Positions 43,661-52,815 of a stretch of 64,000 nt of DNA are shown in pieces (the stretch's first letter is position 1; each line of letters begins with the position of its first letter). Under the pieces are notes generated by a model. It was not told the DNA's origin and searched no databases. It saw nothing but the letters and a program-made list of their open reading frames with translations. The translations under genes were made by a program, and so were the position numbers. The stretch is from an uncultured Clostridia bacterium (GTDB lineage: Bacteria; Bacillota; Clostridia; Christensenellales; Aristaeellaceae): contig CANOHT010000009.1 of the NCBI GenBank assembly GCA_947565865.1, forward strand, positions 1 to 64,000, read 5' to 3'.

Positions 43661-44692
43661 ATGGAATGCCAAGCCTACCTGCTGGAACAGCTGAAGACGC
43701 TGGCCGCTATCCCCAGCCCCACGGGTATGACCGTGGCGGCGGAGGATTATCTGCTGGCGGAATTGACCCGGCTGGGCTTCAAGCCCTGGCGTACCCGCAA
43801 GGGCACCGTCCTGTGTGAGCTGGGCGGTCAGGGACGCCCGCTGCTGTGCTCCGCTCATGTGGATACCCTGGGCGCGATGGTTCGCGCGGTGAAGGGCGAC
43901 GGGCATCTGCGCTACACGGCCATCGGCGGCTTCGACGATACCAACATTGAAAATGAGAACGTGATGATCCATACCCGGGAGGGCAAGACCTTCCGGGGAA
44001 CGGTGTACGCCACCAGGGCAAGCCTCCATGTGTGGGGCAGCCAGTCCGGCACCCCCCGCTCCGACGAGTTTCTGGAGGTCATCCTGGATGAGGAGGTCGC
44101 CTCAGCGGAGGACGTCAGGCGGCTGGGCATTCATCCTGGGGATTTCATCAGCTTTGATCCCCGTACAATGGTGACGGAGAGCGGCTTCGTCAAGAGCCGG
44201 CACCTGGATGACAAGGCCTCCGCGGCCATTTTGCTGACGCTGGCGCGGGAGGTGGCGGAAGGCCGGCTGCGCCTGGGCCGGCAGGTGTTCATTGCTTTTA
44301 CGGTGTACGAGGAGGTCGGTCATGGCGGCGCGGGCCTGTGGAACCTGCCGGTGGAGGACATGCTGGCGGTGGACATGGGCTGCGTGGGCGCCGACCTGGG
44401 CTGCAAGGAAACCCAGGTATCCATCTGCGCCAAGGATTCCGCCGGGCCCTATGACTGGCGCTTTACCAATGAGCTGATTGCCCGGGGCCGTGCCCTGGGG
44501 CTGAATTTCGCCGTGGATGTCTATCCTCGCTATTCCTCCGACGCTTCCCCCGCGCTGAAGGCCGGCATGGAGGTACGCTTTGCCCTGTGCGGCACGGGCG
44601 TTTTTGCCTCCCATGGCTATGAGCGTACCCACATCAAGGGTTTGACGAATACGCTCAGGCTGGTCAGCGACGTGATGGAGCACACGGTTTAA
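43661..44692 (+). CDS. M42-family aminopeptidase (glutamyl aminopeptidase/endoglucanase M-like)
   Basis: 343 residues. Metal ligands and catalytic residues are recognisable: His in SAHVDTLGAMV, Asp in RHLDDKASAAIL, the Glu pair in YEEVGHGGAG, Asp in VDMGCVG and the C-terminal His in FASHGYERTHIKG. M42 enzymes are dodecameric cytoplasmic aminopeptidases. The ATG at 43661 follows GGAGAGGAA by 7 bp; an ATG at 43643 overlaps the end of the preceding gene and is less likely. Confidence 0.92.
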   Translation: MECQAYLLEQLKTLAAIPSPTGMTVAAEDYLLAELTRLGFKPWRTRKGTVLCELGGQGRPLLCSAHVDTLGAMVRAVKGDGHLRYTAIGGFDDTNIENENVMIHTREGKTFRGTVYATRASLHVWGSQSGTPRSDEFLEVILDEEVASAEDVRRLGIHPGDFISFDPRTMVTESGFVKSRHLDDKASAAILLTLAREVAEGRLRLGRQVFIAFTVYEEVGHGGAGLWNLPVEDMLAVDMGCVGADLGCKETQVSICAKDSAGPYDWRFTNELIARGRALGLNFAVDVYPRYSSDASPALKAGMEVRFALCGTGVFASHGYERTHIKGLTNTLRLVSDVMEHTV

Positions 44693-44713
44693 TCCGGCGA
44701 TGAACTGCAGAAA

Positions 44714-44753
44714 AAGCGGCCGCCTGCTGATACTTGTAAGCAGGCGGCCGCTT
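44714..44753. terminator. Bidirectional terminator between M42 peptidase and PBP genes
   Basis: Perfect 15-bp stem AAGCGGCCGCCTGCT/AGCAGGCGGCCGCTT with a 10-nt loop; followed by TTTTT-like A/T tracts on the minus strand (AAAAAG upstream). Confidence 0.85.
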
Positions 44754-44782
44754 CTATTTGATTCGCGTGTCCGCGCTGAACG

Positions 44783-47188
44783 TCACTGCGTCAGCATGGA
44801 GGCTGGGCGGTCAACCTCCAGCGGAGAGGATTCACTGTCGCCGCCGAAGAGGTTCTTCAGCCAGCTGCCGATGGATGGGGCGCCGCCTTGAACCGCGGCC
44901 ACCTGGACGGACTGTACGCCCTCTAGCAGTATGCCGTTGTCCAGCAGCTCCGCGTGAACGGGGATCACCCGGTAGGTGTAGGTGACGCCGGGCTGTGCTT
45001 TCGCGTCTGCGTAGTAGAGCACCTCGCCGGGAGAGCCGCGCAGCTCCGTCAGAATAAAGCTTTCCCCGATGGCGTCGCGCTGAATGCGGTAGACCGCTGT
45101 GGCGGAGGGCTCGATGACCAGCAGGGGCTGGCCGCTGTCGTTGTGGGTGACGTAGAAGGATTTCGCCTGGGCGGGGGCTGTCCACACATCGGAGTACTGG
45201 GTGGGCTGGGTGCCCTCGCGGAAATATTCCGTGACGCGGTAATTGGAGGGCGTCAGGCTGCCGGCCAGCATCACCTGCCCGCGCCATTCGATGGCCTTTT
45301 TGTCGATGGTGGCGGAAACGATGCCGCTGGGCTTGCTGAAGTCCGGCTTCTTGCGGTCGGCATAGTAGTCCTTGAGGAAATTCCGTGCCAGGGTGGCGGG
45401 ATTGGTGCCGCCGGAGACGCTGTTGGACAGGCGATGACTGCTGTCAGGCTGGTCGTAGCCCATCCATACGGCGACGGACAGTTCAGGGGTGTAAGCGGCC
45501 ATCCAGGCGTCGCGGTTGCCGCCGCCTTTTTCATTGACGGTGCCGGTCTTGCCTGCCACAGGCGTTCCCGCGCCGGACAGCCTGGAGCCCGTGCCCGAGG
45601 AGGTGACTGTGCGCAGCATGTGGGTCATAAGGTAGGCCGTCTGCGCGGAAAGCACGGTATTGCCGCTGTCCTGATGCTGGTAAACCACCACGCCGTCCCG
45701 GTCGGTGATGCGCTCAATGAAGTAGGGCGCGTGGAAGGTGCCGCCATTGGCAAAGGGGGAGAAGGCGGCGGCCATCTGCACCGGGGAAACGCCGTAGGTC
45801 ATGCTGCCCAAGGCCAGGGAAAGGTTGCTGTCCCGCTCGTCCAGGGGGATGCCCACGGCGGTGAGGTACTTACGGCTGTTGGCCATGCCGATGCTTTGCA
45901 GCACCTTGACGGCGGGAATGTTCAGACTGTTCTTCAGCGCCGTGCGCACCGTGACGTTGCCGTAGTAGGCGTTGCCGGCATTGCGCGGGCGGTAGCCGTT
46001 GAAGTTGGTAGGCTCGTCCAGCACGACGCTGGCGCAGGTCCAGCCGGCGTACTCCATGGCGGGGGCGTATACGGACAGGGGCTTGAGCGAGCTGCCGGGC
46101 GATCGCCGCAGCTGCGTGGCCCGGTTCAGCCCGCGGCGGGTGGTGTATTCCCGGCCGCCCACAACAGCGCGGACGGCTCCTGTGGCCGTGTCCACAGCGG
46201 CGGCGGCGGATTGCACCGGCACGCCGTCCTTGGCGTTGGCGGGGAAAATATTCTTGGTGTACTGCTCGTCCAGAATAGACTGCATGGCGGGATCCAGGGT
46301 GGTGTCGATCCGGTAGCCGCCTGCCAGCAGCACCTCGGCGGATACATCCAGCTGAAGCTCCGCCTCGTCCAGCACCGCGTCCACGAACCAGCCGTAGGCC
46401 GTTTCGGCGGCGGAGGAAGTGTCAAGGGGCGCGACGTTTTCGGCCTTGGCTTCCTCATACTGGGCCTGGGTCAGCATGCCCTCGTTCCGCATGGTAGCCA
46501 GGATGTATCCCCGCCGCTCCCTGTTGTTGTCCGGCTTGGTTTGGATGGAATAGGCGGAGGGAGCCTTGATGGCGGCTGCCAGCGCGGCTGCCTGGGCGGG
46601 GGTCAGGTTGGCGGCGTCCACGCCGAAGGTGACTTCCGCCGCGGCCTGAATGCCATAAGCGCCCTGGCCAAAATAGATGAAGTTCAGGTACATTTCCAAT
46701 ATTTCGTCCTTGGTGAAGCGGTGCTCGATCTGCACCGCCAGCCAGACCTCCTCCAGCTTGCGGGCCAGGGTTTTCTGGCTGGAAAGGTGAGACAGCTTCG
46801 CCAGCTGCTGGGTGATGGTGGACGCGCCCTGACCATAGCCGCCGGAGCGCAGATTGCTGATGACGGCGCCGAAAATACGGGTTACGTCGAAGCCTGGATG
46901 CTTATAGAACCGCAGGTCCTCCGCCGCCAGAAAGGCGTTAACCACATGGTCGGGCAGGCTTTCCAAGGCAATGACCTTGCGGTTTTCCTTGCCCACCAGG
47001 GTGGTGACGTACTGGCCGTCCTTATCGTGGATCGCGCCGGTCTGCGCCAGATCTGTGAGCTTGGCGGGGTCAAGGCGCTGCCAGGAGGCCACGTCAAAAT
47101 AAAGGTAAGCGCCGATTAGTGCGCCGATGACCACAAGGATTCCCACGACGGCCGCCGTCCTGCGGATGACCCGCCCCTTATCACGCAT
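44783..47188 (-). CDS. Class A penicillin-binding protein (PBP1A-type)
   Basis: 801 residues. An N-terminal membrane anchor (about 9-31) is followed by a GT51 glycosyltransferase domain (AAEDLRFYKHPGFD with catalytic Glu, GASTITQQLAK, ILEMYLNFIYFGQGAYGIQ) and then a transpeptidase domain with SSLK in SPGSSLKPLSVY and KTG in VAGKTGTVNEKGGG. The C-terminal region (about 690-780) looks FN3-like. It polymerises and cross-links peptidoglycan at the outer face of the membrane. The start at 47188 has CAGGAGG upstream; twelve more residues are open. Confidence 0.95.
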   Translation of the reverse strand: MRDKGRVIRRTAAVVGILVVIGALIGAYLYFDVASWQRLDPAKLTDLAQTGAIHDKDGQYVTTLVGKENRKVIALESLPDHVVNAFLAAEDLRFYKHPGFDVTRIFGAVISNLRSGGYGQGASTITQQLAKLSHLSSQKTLARKLEEVWLAVQIEHRFTKDEILEMYLNFIYFGQGAYGIQAAAEVTFGVDAANLTPAQAAALAAAIKAPSAYSIQTKPDNNRERRGYILATMRNEGMLTQAQYEEAKAENVAPLDTSSAAETAYGWFVDAVLDEAELQLDVSAEVLLAGGYRIDTTLDPAMQSILDEQYTKNIFPANAKDGVPVQSAAAAVDTATGAVRAVVGGREYTTRRGLNRATQLRRSPGSSLKPLSVYAPAMEYAGWTCASVVLDEPTNFNGYRPRNAGNAYYGNVTVRTALKNSLNIPAVKVLQSIGMANSRKYLTAVGIPLDERDSNLSLALGSMTYGVSPVQMAAAFSPFANGGTFHAPYFIERITDRDGVVVYQHQDSGNTVLSAQTAYLMTHMLRTVTSSGTGSRLSGAGTPVAGKTGTVNEKGGGNRDAWMAAYTPELSVAVWMGYDQPDSSHRLSNSVSGGTNPATLARNFLKDYYADRKKPDFSKPSGIVSATIDKKAIEWRGQVMLAGSLTPSNYRVTEYFREGTQPTQYSDVWTAPAQAKSFYVTHNDSGQPLLVIEPSATAVYRIQRDAIGESFILTELRGSPGEVLYYADAKAQPGVTYTYRVIPVHAELLDNGILLEGVQSVQVAAVQGGAPSIGSWLKNLFGGDSESSPLEVDRPASMLTQ

Positions 47189-47312
47189 GAAATCGCCTCC
47201 TGTATTCGACTGCATTCTTGCCATTCTGGTTCAAAATTGTGCATGACGGCCCGTGGTAGTTTCTGCCGAAGATGAAAAAGTGAATTGAAATTTTACATTT
47301 TTTCAAAAAAGC

Positions 47313-47341
47313 TGGTCAAATGCGTCGGGATGGGCTATAAT
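47313..47341 (+). promoter_or_regulatory. Promoter of the solute-binding protein gene at 47378
   Basis: TGGTCA (47313-47318), 17 bp, TATAAT (47336-47341). Confidence 0.5.
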
Positions 47342-47377
47342 GGACACATTGATTATTCGAATGAAGGAGCGATGCAG

Positions 47378-48883
47378 ATGCGCAGGTGCTTATCTTGGCT
47401 GATAGCGGTTGTGCTGCTGGCCACATGCGCTTCCGCCCTGGGGGAGGGAACGGCTGATCCGGCAGGCCGGTTCACCATGGCGGGGCTGGATGATGCGTCC
47501 ACCAATCATGACTGGGAGTCCAATATGTTCTTCCGCCGAATGGAGGAAAGAACCGGCGTTTCCTTTATCTTTGACCAATACGGAGAGCGGAAGGCGTGGG
47601 AGGAGTTCAAGCTGAACATGGGCGTGCGGAACACGGAACTGCCCGATGTTCTCTTCAAGGCCGACCTGACGCCCAGGGAGACCCAGGACTGGTATGAGAA
47701 GGGGATCCTGATCGACCTTCGGCCTTATTTGGAGGAACACGCGCCCAACCTGATGATCCTTCTGCAGGGCCATCCGGAATGGCTGGAGGCCATCACCCTG
47801 CCTGACGGCGCGATTGTCGCCCTGCCCAGCTTCAATGAATTGCAGAACAACAACGCCATGTGGATCAACACCGCCTGGCTTCAGGAACTGGGTCTTGATA
47901 TGCCATCCACCGCTGACGAGCTGACCGAAACGCTTCGGGCCTTCAAGACCCTGGACCCCAACAGGAACGGCAGGCGGGACGAGACGCCCCTGACCTTCAC
48001 CGGCATGTGGGATCTGCGCTATCTGGGCCATGCCTTCGGCCTGGTCAGCAACGATTATTATGTCATCGCGGAGGACGGCGTGGTGTCTTCCATTCTGACC
48101 ACGGATGAAAATCGCGCCTTTTTGGCCTGGCTGAATCAGCTGTGGCAGGAGGGGCTGATCGACCAGATGGGCTTTAGCAGCCTGGACACCACCCGCCGCA
48201 TCACCGACAAGGACGCGGTGATGACCTACGGTATCTTCATGGGCCCTACGCCCATGAATATGGTGCCCGCCGACAGCATGAATCAGTACAGCGCCCTGCC
48301 GCCCCTGACGTATGACGGCCGGCAGGTGTACCGTGATCTCACCGGCGACGTGGTGCTGGGCGCCTTCGCCATCACCTCCGAATGTGACGATCCCGCGGCG
48401 CTGGTGCGCTGGGTGGACTTCCTTTACACCGAGGAAGGCTGTCATCTGGCCCAGGCGGGCCTGGAGGGCGAGGACTTCGTCTTCAACGAGGACGGCACCT
48501 GGGACTGGGTGGAGGAGCCTGAAGTGGTCGCCACCACGGTGATGGCGGACGTCACCATCGCTGACGGCGGCGCCGCTCCCGGCTATTCTTCCCTGGATTT
48601 CCAGCTGCGCTTTGACGATCACGATACCCATCGCCTGGTGACGGAGCTGCAGGCTGTCAAGCAGTGCGCCGTTTTGCCCTATCCTATCCGCTATCTGACG
48701 GCGGAAAAGGAAACGCGCATCGCGGCGCTGCAGGCGGAAATCGCTCCCTATGCCGAGCAGCAGATGATTTGGTTCGTGACGGGGGATGTGCCGCTGAACG
48801 ATGAAACCTGGGATGAATTCTGCCGCACACTGACGGAAAAGGGCCTGGACGAGATGGTCGCCCTTTGGCAGGAAGCACTTTGA
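47378..48883 (+). CDS. Extracellular solute-binding protein, family 1
   Basis: 501 residues. A signal peptide (about 1-22) ends VLLATCASALGEG; the Cys at about 16 could be a weak lipobox (LATC), or cleavage may follow ASA. The mature part shows the family pattern FFRRMEERTGVSFIFDQYG, LDPNRNGRRDETPLTF (calcium-binding-like) and a long C-terminal lobe. It resembles oligosaccharide-binding proteins, but no permease lies nearby. The neighbour, galactokinase, hints at a galactose-containing ligand, no more. The ATG at 47378 is 8 bp from AAGGAG. Confidence 0.82.
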   Translation: MRRCLSWLIAVVLLATCASALGEGTADPAGRFTMAGLDDASTNHDWESNMFFRRMEERTGVSFIFDQYGERKAWEEFKLNMGVRNTELPDVLFKADLTPRETQDWYEKGILIDLRPYLEEHAPNLMILLQGHPEWLEAITLPDGAIVALPSFNELQNNNAMWINTAWLQELGLDMPSTADELTETLRAFKTLDPNRNGRRDETPLTFTGMWDLRYLGHAFGLVSNDYYVIAEDGVVSSILTTDENRAFLAWLNQLWQEGLIDQMGFSSLDTTRRITDKDAVMTYGIFMGPTPMNMVPADSMNQYSALPPLTYDGRQVYRDLTGDVVLGAFAITSECDDPAALVRWVDFLYTEEGCHLAQAGLEGEDFVFNEDGTWDWVEEPEVVATTVMADVTIADGGAAPGYSSLDFQLRFDDHDTHRLVTELQAVKQCAVLPYPIRYLTAEKETRIAALQAEIAPYAEQQMIWFVTGDVPLNDETWDEFCRTLTEKGLDEMVALWQEAL

Positions 48884-48910
48884 TATTGCTGGAAGGACGG
48901 AATATTGCGC

Positions 48911-50191
48911 ATGGATATGTATGCCTCGATGATCCGCAATCTGAAAACGCCCCAGATTATGGAGCGCCTGAACCACCTCTACGGCAGCCGCGACGGTATG
49001 ATGGTGGAGCAGACCACCCGTTACATCGGTATCCTGAAGCGTCATGAAGAGCTCTTTCACGCCGAGGAGGAGGTGCTGCTGGTCAGCGCCCCCGGCCGCA
49101 CGGAGATCGGCGGCAACCATACCGACCACAACAAGGGCCGGGTGTTGGCCGCTGCCGTGAACCTGGACACGCTGTCCGCCGTTTCCCGCAGGGGGGATCA
49201 TACCGTCAACCTGTATAGCGACGGCTATCCCGCGCTGAACATCGACCTGACCGACTTGAGCGTACATGAGGAAGAAAAAGGCACAACTGCCGCGCTGATC
49301 CGCGGCGTGGCCGCGAAGATGGCGGAGCTGGGCTATCGCATCGGCGGCTTTGACGCTGTGGCGACCTCCTCCGTGGCCTCCGGCAGCGGGCTGAGTTCCT
49401 CCGCGGCCTTCGAGGTGATGACCTGCGCCATCCTGGACGCGCTGTACAATGATTTTGTCATTGACTACAAGCAGCGGGCCAAGATCAGCCAGTACGCCGA
49501 AAATGTTTACTTCGGCAAGCCCTCCGGTCTGCTGGATCAGATGGCTTCCTCCGCCGGCGGCTTGGTCACGGTGGACTTCAAGCACGAGGATCCTGAGGTG
49601 CGGCGGATGTCCTTCGACTTTGCTGCCAACGGTTACGCTTTGGTGGTGGTGGCTACCGGCGGCAGCCATGCCGACCTGACGGACGACTATGCCGCCATCC
49701 CCGCCGAGATGAAGCGGGTCGCCGCGCTGATGGGCGAGGAGGTATTGCGCCGCATCCGTCCTGAGGAATTCCATCAGGCCATCCCCGACTTGCGGGGCAA
49801 GGTGTCCGACCGGGCGCTGCTGCGGGCGCTGCATTTCTTTGATGAGGATGACCGGGTGGTACGCCAGGTGGAGGCGCTGGATCGCAACGACCTGGGGGCT
49901 TTCTTCTGGGAGATCATCTGCTCCGGCCGTTCCAGCTACATGTATCTGCAAAACGTTTATGCCAATCCGCAGGATGAAAGCCTGGCCCTGGCCCTGGCTT
50001 TGGCGGAGCGCATGCTGGTCAACCGGGGCGGCTGGCGCATCCATGGCGGCGGCTTCGCCGGCACGACGCTGAACTTCGTGCCGCTGGATGACCTGCATCA
50101 CTTCATCGAGGTGATGGAGGGCGCTTTCGGCCAGCGCTGCTGCCATGTGCTGGACATTCGTCCGGAGGGAGCGGCGGTCATCCGGCTGTAA
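48911..50191 (+). CDS. galK: Galactokinase
   Basis: 426 residues of the GHMP kinase family. The galactokinase signature appears in its clostridial form GRTEIGGNHTDHNKG (usually GRVNLIGEHTDY), and the ATP loop as SVASGSGLSSSAAFE. The C-terminal GHMP motif is GGWRIHGGGFAGTT. It phosphorylates galactose to galactose-1-phosphate. No galT or galE is adjacent. The start is uncertain by a few codons: a TTG at 48905 has better spacing from GGAAGG than the ATG at 48911. Confidence 0.9.
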   Translation: MDMYASMIRNLKTPQIMERLNHLYGSRDGMMVEQTTRYIGILKRHEELFHAEEEVLLVSAPGRTEIGGNHTDHNKGRVLAAAVNLDTLSAVSRRGDHTVNLYSDGYPALNIDLTDLSVHEEEKGTTAALIRGVAAKMAELGYRIGGFDAVATSSVASGSGLSSSAAFEVMTCAILDALYNDFVIDYKQRAKISQYAENVYFGKPSGLLDQMASSAGGLVTVDFKHEDPEVRRMSFDFAANGYALVVVATGGSHADLTDDYAAIPAEMKRVAALMGEEVLRRIRPEEFHQAIPDLRGKVSDRALLRALHFFDEDDRVVRQVEALDRNDLGAFFWEIICSGRSSYMYLQNVYANPQDESLALALALAERMLVNRGGWRIHGGGFAGTTLNFVPLDDLHHFIEVMEGAFGQRCCHVLDIRPEGAAVIRL

Positions 50192-50199
50192 AAATTGAG

Positions 50200-50228
50200 T
50201 TGACAGCGGAGGACGCATGTGCTATCAT
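50200..50228 (+). promoter_or_regulatory. Promoter of ribU and downstream genes
   Basis: Perfect TTGACA (50200-50205), 17 bp, TATCAT (50223-50228), about 50 bp before the riboswitch. Confidence 0.8.
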
Positions 50229-50280
50229 CATCTTGGTTGGGCTGTCCCGGCCGACATAATCGCATAAGCCACTTGAAGCT

Positions 50281-50395
50281 TCTTCGGGGCAGGGTGCAAA
50301 TCCCTACCGGCGGTAAAGCCCGCGAACCTCACCCGCAAGGGTCTGGCCGAATCGGTGAAATTCCGATGCCGACAGTATAGTCTGGATGAAAGAAG
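50281..50395 (+). ncRNA. FMN riboswitch (RFN element)
   Basis: The conserved RFN core is unmistakable: TCTTCGGGGCAGGGTG, AATCCCTACCGGCGGT, AAGCCCGCGA, GGTGAAATTCCGATGCCGAC and AGTATAGTCTGGATG, ending AAGAAG that pairs with the opening CTTC. It senses FMN and lowers expression of the riboflavin transporter when FMN is plentiful. Confidence 0.97.
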
Positions 50396-50440
50396 AGCGC
50401 TGGAAATACGCAGGGCGTGTCCGCATGGACGGCCTGTTTC

Positions 50441-50482
50441 CGCCCCTGATAAGCAAGCTGCTTCAGGGGCGCGCGTATTTTA
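50441..50482 (+). terminator. Expression-platform hairpin of the FMN riboswitch
   Basis: CGCCCCTGA (50441-50449) pairs with TCAGGGGCG (50463-50471), followed by CGCGTATTTTAC. AAATACGC upstream (50404-50411) can also pair with GCGTATTT (50473-50480), giving an alternative longer structure. Termination just before the ribU ribosome site (AAGGAGG) is the likely output. Confidence 0.65.
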
Positions 50483-50497
50483 CAAGGAGGTTTTCCC

Positions 50498-51133
50498 ATG
50501 CGTAAGACCCTGTCTGTCCAGTACCTGACCCGAATCGCCGTGCTGACGGCCCTGGCCTCCATCCTGTTCCTGCTGGAAATTCCGGTGGTTGCCTTCTACA
50601 AGCTGGATCTGTCGAACCTGCCGGTGCTGCTGGGGGCGTTTTCCATGGGCCCCATGGCGGGCCTGACCATCCTGCTGCTCAAAAGCGTCATCGGTATGCT
50701 GCACTCCACCAGTATGTATGTGGGTGAGCTGGCCGACTTCATCATGGGCGCGGCGCTGATGCTTCCCGCGGCGCTGATCTATCGCCGGAAGAAGACGCGC
50801 GGGAGCGCCGTCCTCGGCATGACGGCAGGCACGGCGGTGCTGGTGGTGGTCGGCGTGCTGGTCAATTGGAAGATCATGCTGCCCTTCTATATGACGGCCT
50901 ACGGCATGCCGATGGAAGCGGTTATCGGCATGGCTTCCGCCGCGGTTCCCCTGGTGGAAGCGGAGTGGCCGCTGCTGCCGTTTGTGACGCCCGAGTGGAA
51001 GCTGCTGCTTCTGGTCACCGGGCCTTTCAACCTGCTTAAGGGAACGGTACTTGGTATCCTGACTTACCTGATGTACAAGCGGCTGTCGCCCCTGCTGCAC
51101 GTCAAGGGCGCGGCGCAAAGGAGCGCTTACTGA
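50498..51133 (+). CDS. ribU: Riboflavin ECF transporter S component
   Basis: 211 residues with five or six membrane helices. The conserved FYKLDLSNLPVLLGAFSMGP region and KSVIGMLHSTSMYVGELADF are typical of RibU. It binds riboflavin and works with the shared ECF ATPase/T module encoded elsewhere. Control by the FMN riboswitch directly upstream confirms the assignment. Its stop overlaps the next start (TGATG). Confidence 0.96.
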   Translation: MRKTLSVQYLTRIAVLTALASILFLLEIPVVAFYKLDLSNLPVLLGAFSMGPMAGLTILLLKSVIGMLHSTSMYVGELADFIMGAALMLPAALIYRRKKTRGSAVLGMTAGTAVLVVVGVLVNWKIMLPFYMTAYGMPMEAVIGMASAAVPLVEAEWPLLPFVTPEWKLLLLVTGPFNLLKGTVLGILTYLMYKRLSPLLHVKGAAQRSAY

Positions 51134-51573
51134 TGATTTCTCATTCTCCCGAGGAAACCCGCGCCTTTGGGGAGCGGCTGGCCCTTCGCCTTCAGGCGGG
51201 GGACGTGCTGCTGCTTCTGGGCGATCTGGGGGCGGGAAAAAGCGAACTGACCCGGGGACTGGCCCGGGGCCTGGGCGTGACGTCCACCGTGACCAGCCCT
51301 TCCTTTACCATCCTGAATGTGTACGACGAGGGCCGTCTGCCGCTGTACCATTTTGATTGGTACCGGCTCAGCGGCGCCGGAGAGCTCTATGAGATGGGTA
51401 TGGATGAATACCTGGGGGGCGACGGCGTGGCGGTGGTGGAGTGGCCCGATCAATGCCCTGAGGCCATCCCCGAGGATGCGCTGCGGGTGACCCTGTCGCC
51501 CCTGGGGGAGAATGAGCGCGAGATTACCCTGACGCCCTGCGGACGCTTCCGCGTGATGGAGGAACACCAATGA
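51133..51573 (+). CDS. tsaE: tRNA t6A biosynthesis ATPase TsaE
   Basis: 146 residues with Walker A GDLGAGKSELTRGL (about 30-43) and the family motif TSPSFTILNVY. TsaE cooperates with TsaB and TsaD to make threonylcarbamoyl-adenosine at tRNA position 37. It overlaps ribU by one base and tsaB by four. Confidence 0.96.
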   Translation: MISHSPEETRAFGERLALRLQAGDVLLLLGDLGAGKSELTRGLARGLGVTSTVTSPSFTILNVYDEGRLPLYHFDWYRLSGAGELYEMGMDEYLGGDGVAVVEWPDQCPEAIPEDALRVTLSPLGENEREITLTPCGRFRVMEEHQ

Positions 51574-52277
51574 AGCTGCTGGCGATTGATACTTCCGGTC
51601 CGGTGTGCGGCGTGGCGATCCTGACAGAGGAGGGCCTGAGGGCGGAACGGCTGGTGCAGAACAAGCTGACCCACTCGGTGAACCTGCTGCCGATGATCGA
51701 CAGTGCCTTTCAGGATGTCGGGCTGACCATTGCCGACATGGATCGTCTGGCGGCGGTGACGGGCCCTGGCTCGTTTACCGGGGTGCGCATCGGCGTGAGC
51801 ACCCTGAAAGGCCTGGCTCATGGCGCGAACAAGCCCTGCGTGGCTGTGAACGCGCTGGAAGCTATGGCGTCGGGCGCCGGGGGCTTTGACGGCGTTGTCT
51901 GCCCCATCCAGGACGCACGGGCAGGGCAGGTGTACGGCGCGGCCTTCCATACGGCCATGGGGGAGCGTCCGAAGCGTCTGATGGCGGATACGCCCATTCG
52001 GCTGGAGGACTATGCGGAACAGCTTCGCGGCATTGGCGACCGCTTCCTTTTCCTGGGGGATGGTATGCCGGTGCATCGCCGGCGAATCCAGGAGCTGCTG
52101 GGGGACGCCGCCGTTTTTGCGCCCGCTCATCAGGCGAGCCTTCGCCCGGGGGCTGCGGCGTGGCTGGCTTCCATGGAGACAGAGGAGCTGACCTATACGG
52201 AGCTTCAGCCGCTGTACCTGCGCGCGCCCAGCGCCGAACGCAACCGCAGATTGATGGAGGCCGCACATGCCGAATGA
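51570..52277 (+). CDS. tsaB: tRNA t6A biosynthesis protein TsaB
   Basis: 235 residues. The ASKHA-type N-terminus MKLLAIDTSGPVCGVAI and the GPGSFTGVRIGVSTLKGLA segment are diagnostic of TsaB. It is the dimerisation partner of TsaD, which is not encoded in this window. It overlaps tsaE by 4 bp and rimI by 11 bp. Confidence 0.96.
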   Translation: MKLLAIDTSGPVCGVAILTEEGLRAERLVQNKLTHSVNLLPMIDSAFQDVGLTIADMDRLAAVTGPGSFTGVRIGVSTLKGLAHGANKPCVAVNALEAMASGAGGFDGVVCPIQDARAGQVYGAAFHTAMGERPKRLMADTPIRLEDYAEQLRGIGDRFLFLGDGMPVHRRRIQELLGDAAVFAPAHQASLRPGAAAWLASMETEELTYTELQPLYLRAPSAERNRRLMEAAHAE

Positions 52278-52770
52278 GTGCCTGATCCGCCGGATGACCC
52301 TGGCGGATGTGGAAGCCGTGGCGGCCGTCGAGGCGGCGGTCTTCCCAACGCCATGGAGCGCTGATGCCTTCCGCCAGGAGCTAACCCGGAACGCCGTGGC
52401 CCGTTACCTGGTGGCTGAAAGGGATGGACAGGTGATCGGCTTTGCCGGGGCCTGGATCATCCTGGATGAAAGCCACATCACCAATATCGCCGTCCTCAGC
52501 GCGTATCGCGGACAGGGATATGGCCGGCGGCTCACGCAGGCGCTGATGCAGTACCTGGCTACCCTGGGCGCGGCCTACGCCACCCTGGAGGTGCGCAAGT
52601 CCAACCTGATCGCCCAGCAATTGTACAAATCCCTTGGATATGTCAGCGTCGGCGTGCGCAAACGCTATTATGAGGACAACCATGAGGATGCGCTGCTGAT
52701 GGTATGCGAGCATATGCCGGAGGCCGATCCTGATTTTGAGGAAGAGGAGACCGTCTATACGGCGGAATAA
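52267..52770 (+). CDS. rimI: Ribosomal protein S18-alanine N-acetyltransferase
   Basis: 167 residues, GNAT fold. ITNIAVLSAYRGQGYGRRL is the acetyl-CoA site with RGQGYG, and LEVRKSNLIAQQLYKSLGY is characteristic of RimI. Its position after tsaE-tsaB is the usual one. The C-terminus is acidic (DPDFEEEET) and a little longer than average. Confidence 0.93.
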   Translation: MPNECLIRRMTLADVEAVAAVEAAVFPTPWSADAFRQELTRNAVARYLVAERDGQVIGFAGAWIILDESHITNIAVLSAYRGQGYGRRLTQALMQYLATLGAAYATLEVRKSNLIAQQLYKSLGYVSVGVRKRYYEDNHEDALLMVCEHMPEADPDFEEEETVYTAE

Positions 52771-52773
52771 AGC

Positions 52774-52815
52774 GCAAGCGCGGCCATGATCGCTTCTGGC
52801 CGCGCTTGCTGTTTT
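52774..52815. terminator. Terminator of the ribU-tsaE-tsaB-rimI operon
   Basis: Perfect 13-bp stem GCAAGCGCGGCCA/TGGCCGCGCTTGC with a 10-nt loop, followed by TGTTTT. It also fits the convergent oxidoreductase gene. Confidence 0.9.

Noticed and set aside
47390..50218. A 942-codon minus-strand open frame opposite the binding protein and galactokinase genes
   Set aside because: It is the antisense of two well-recognised genes in GC-rich DNA and shows no domain.
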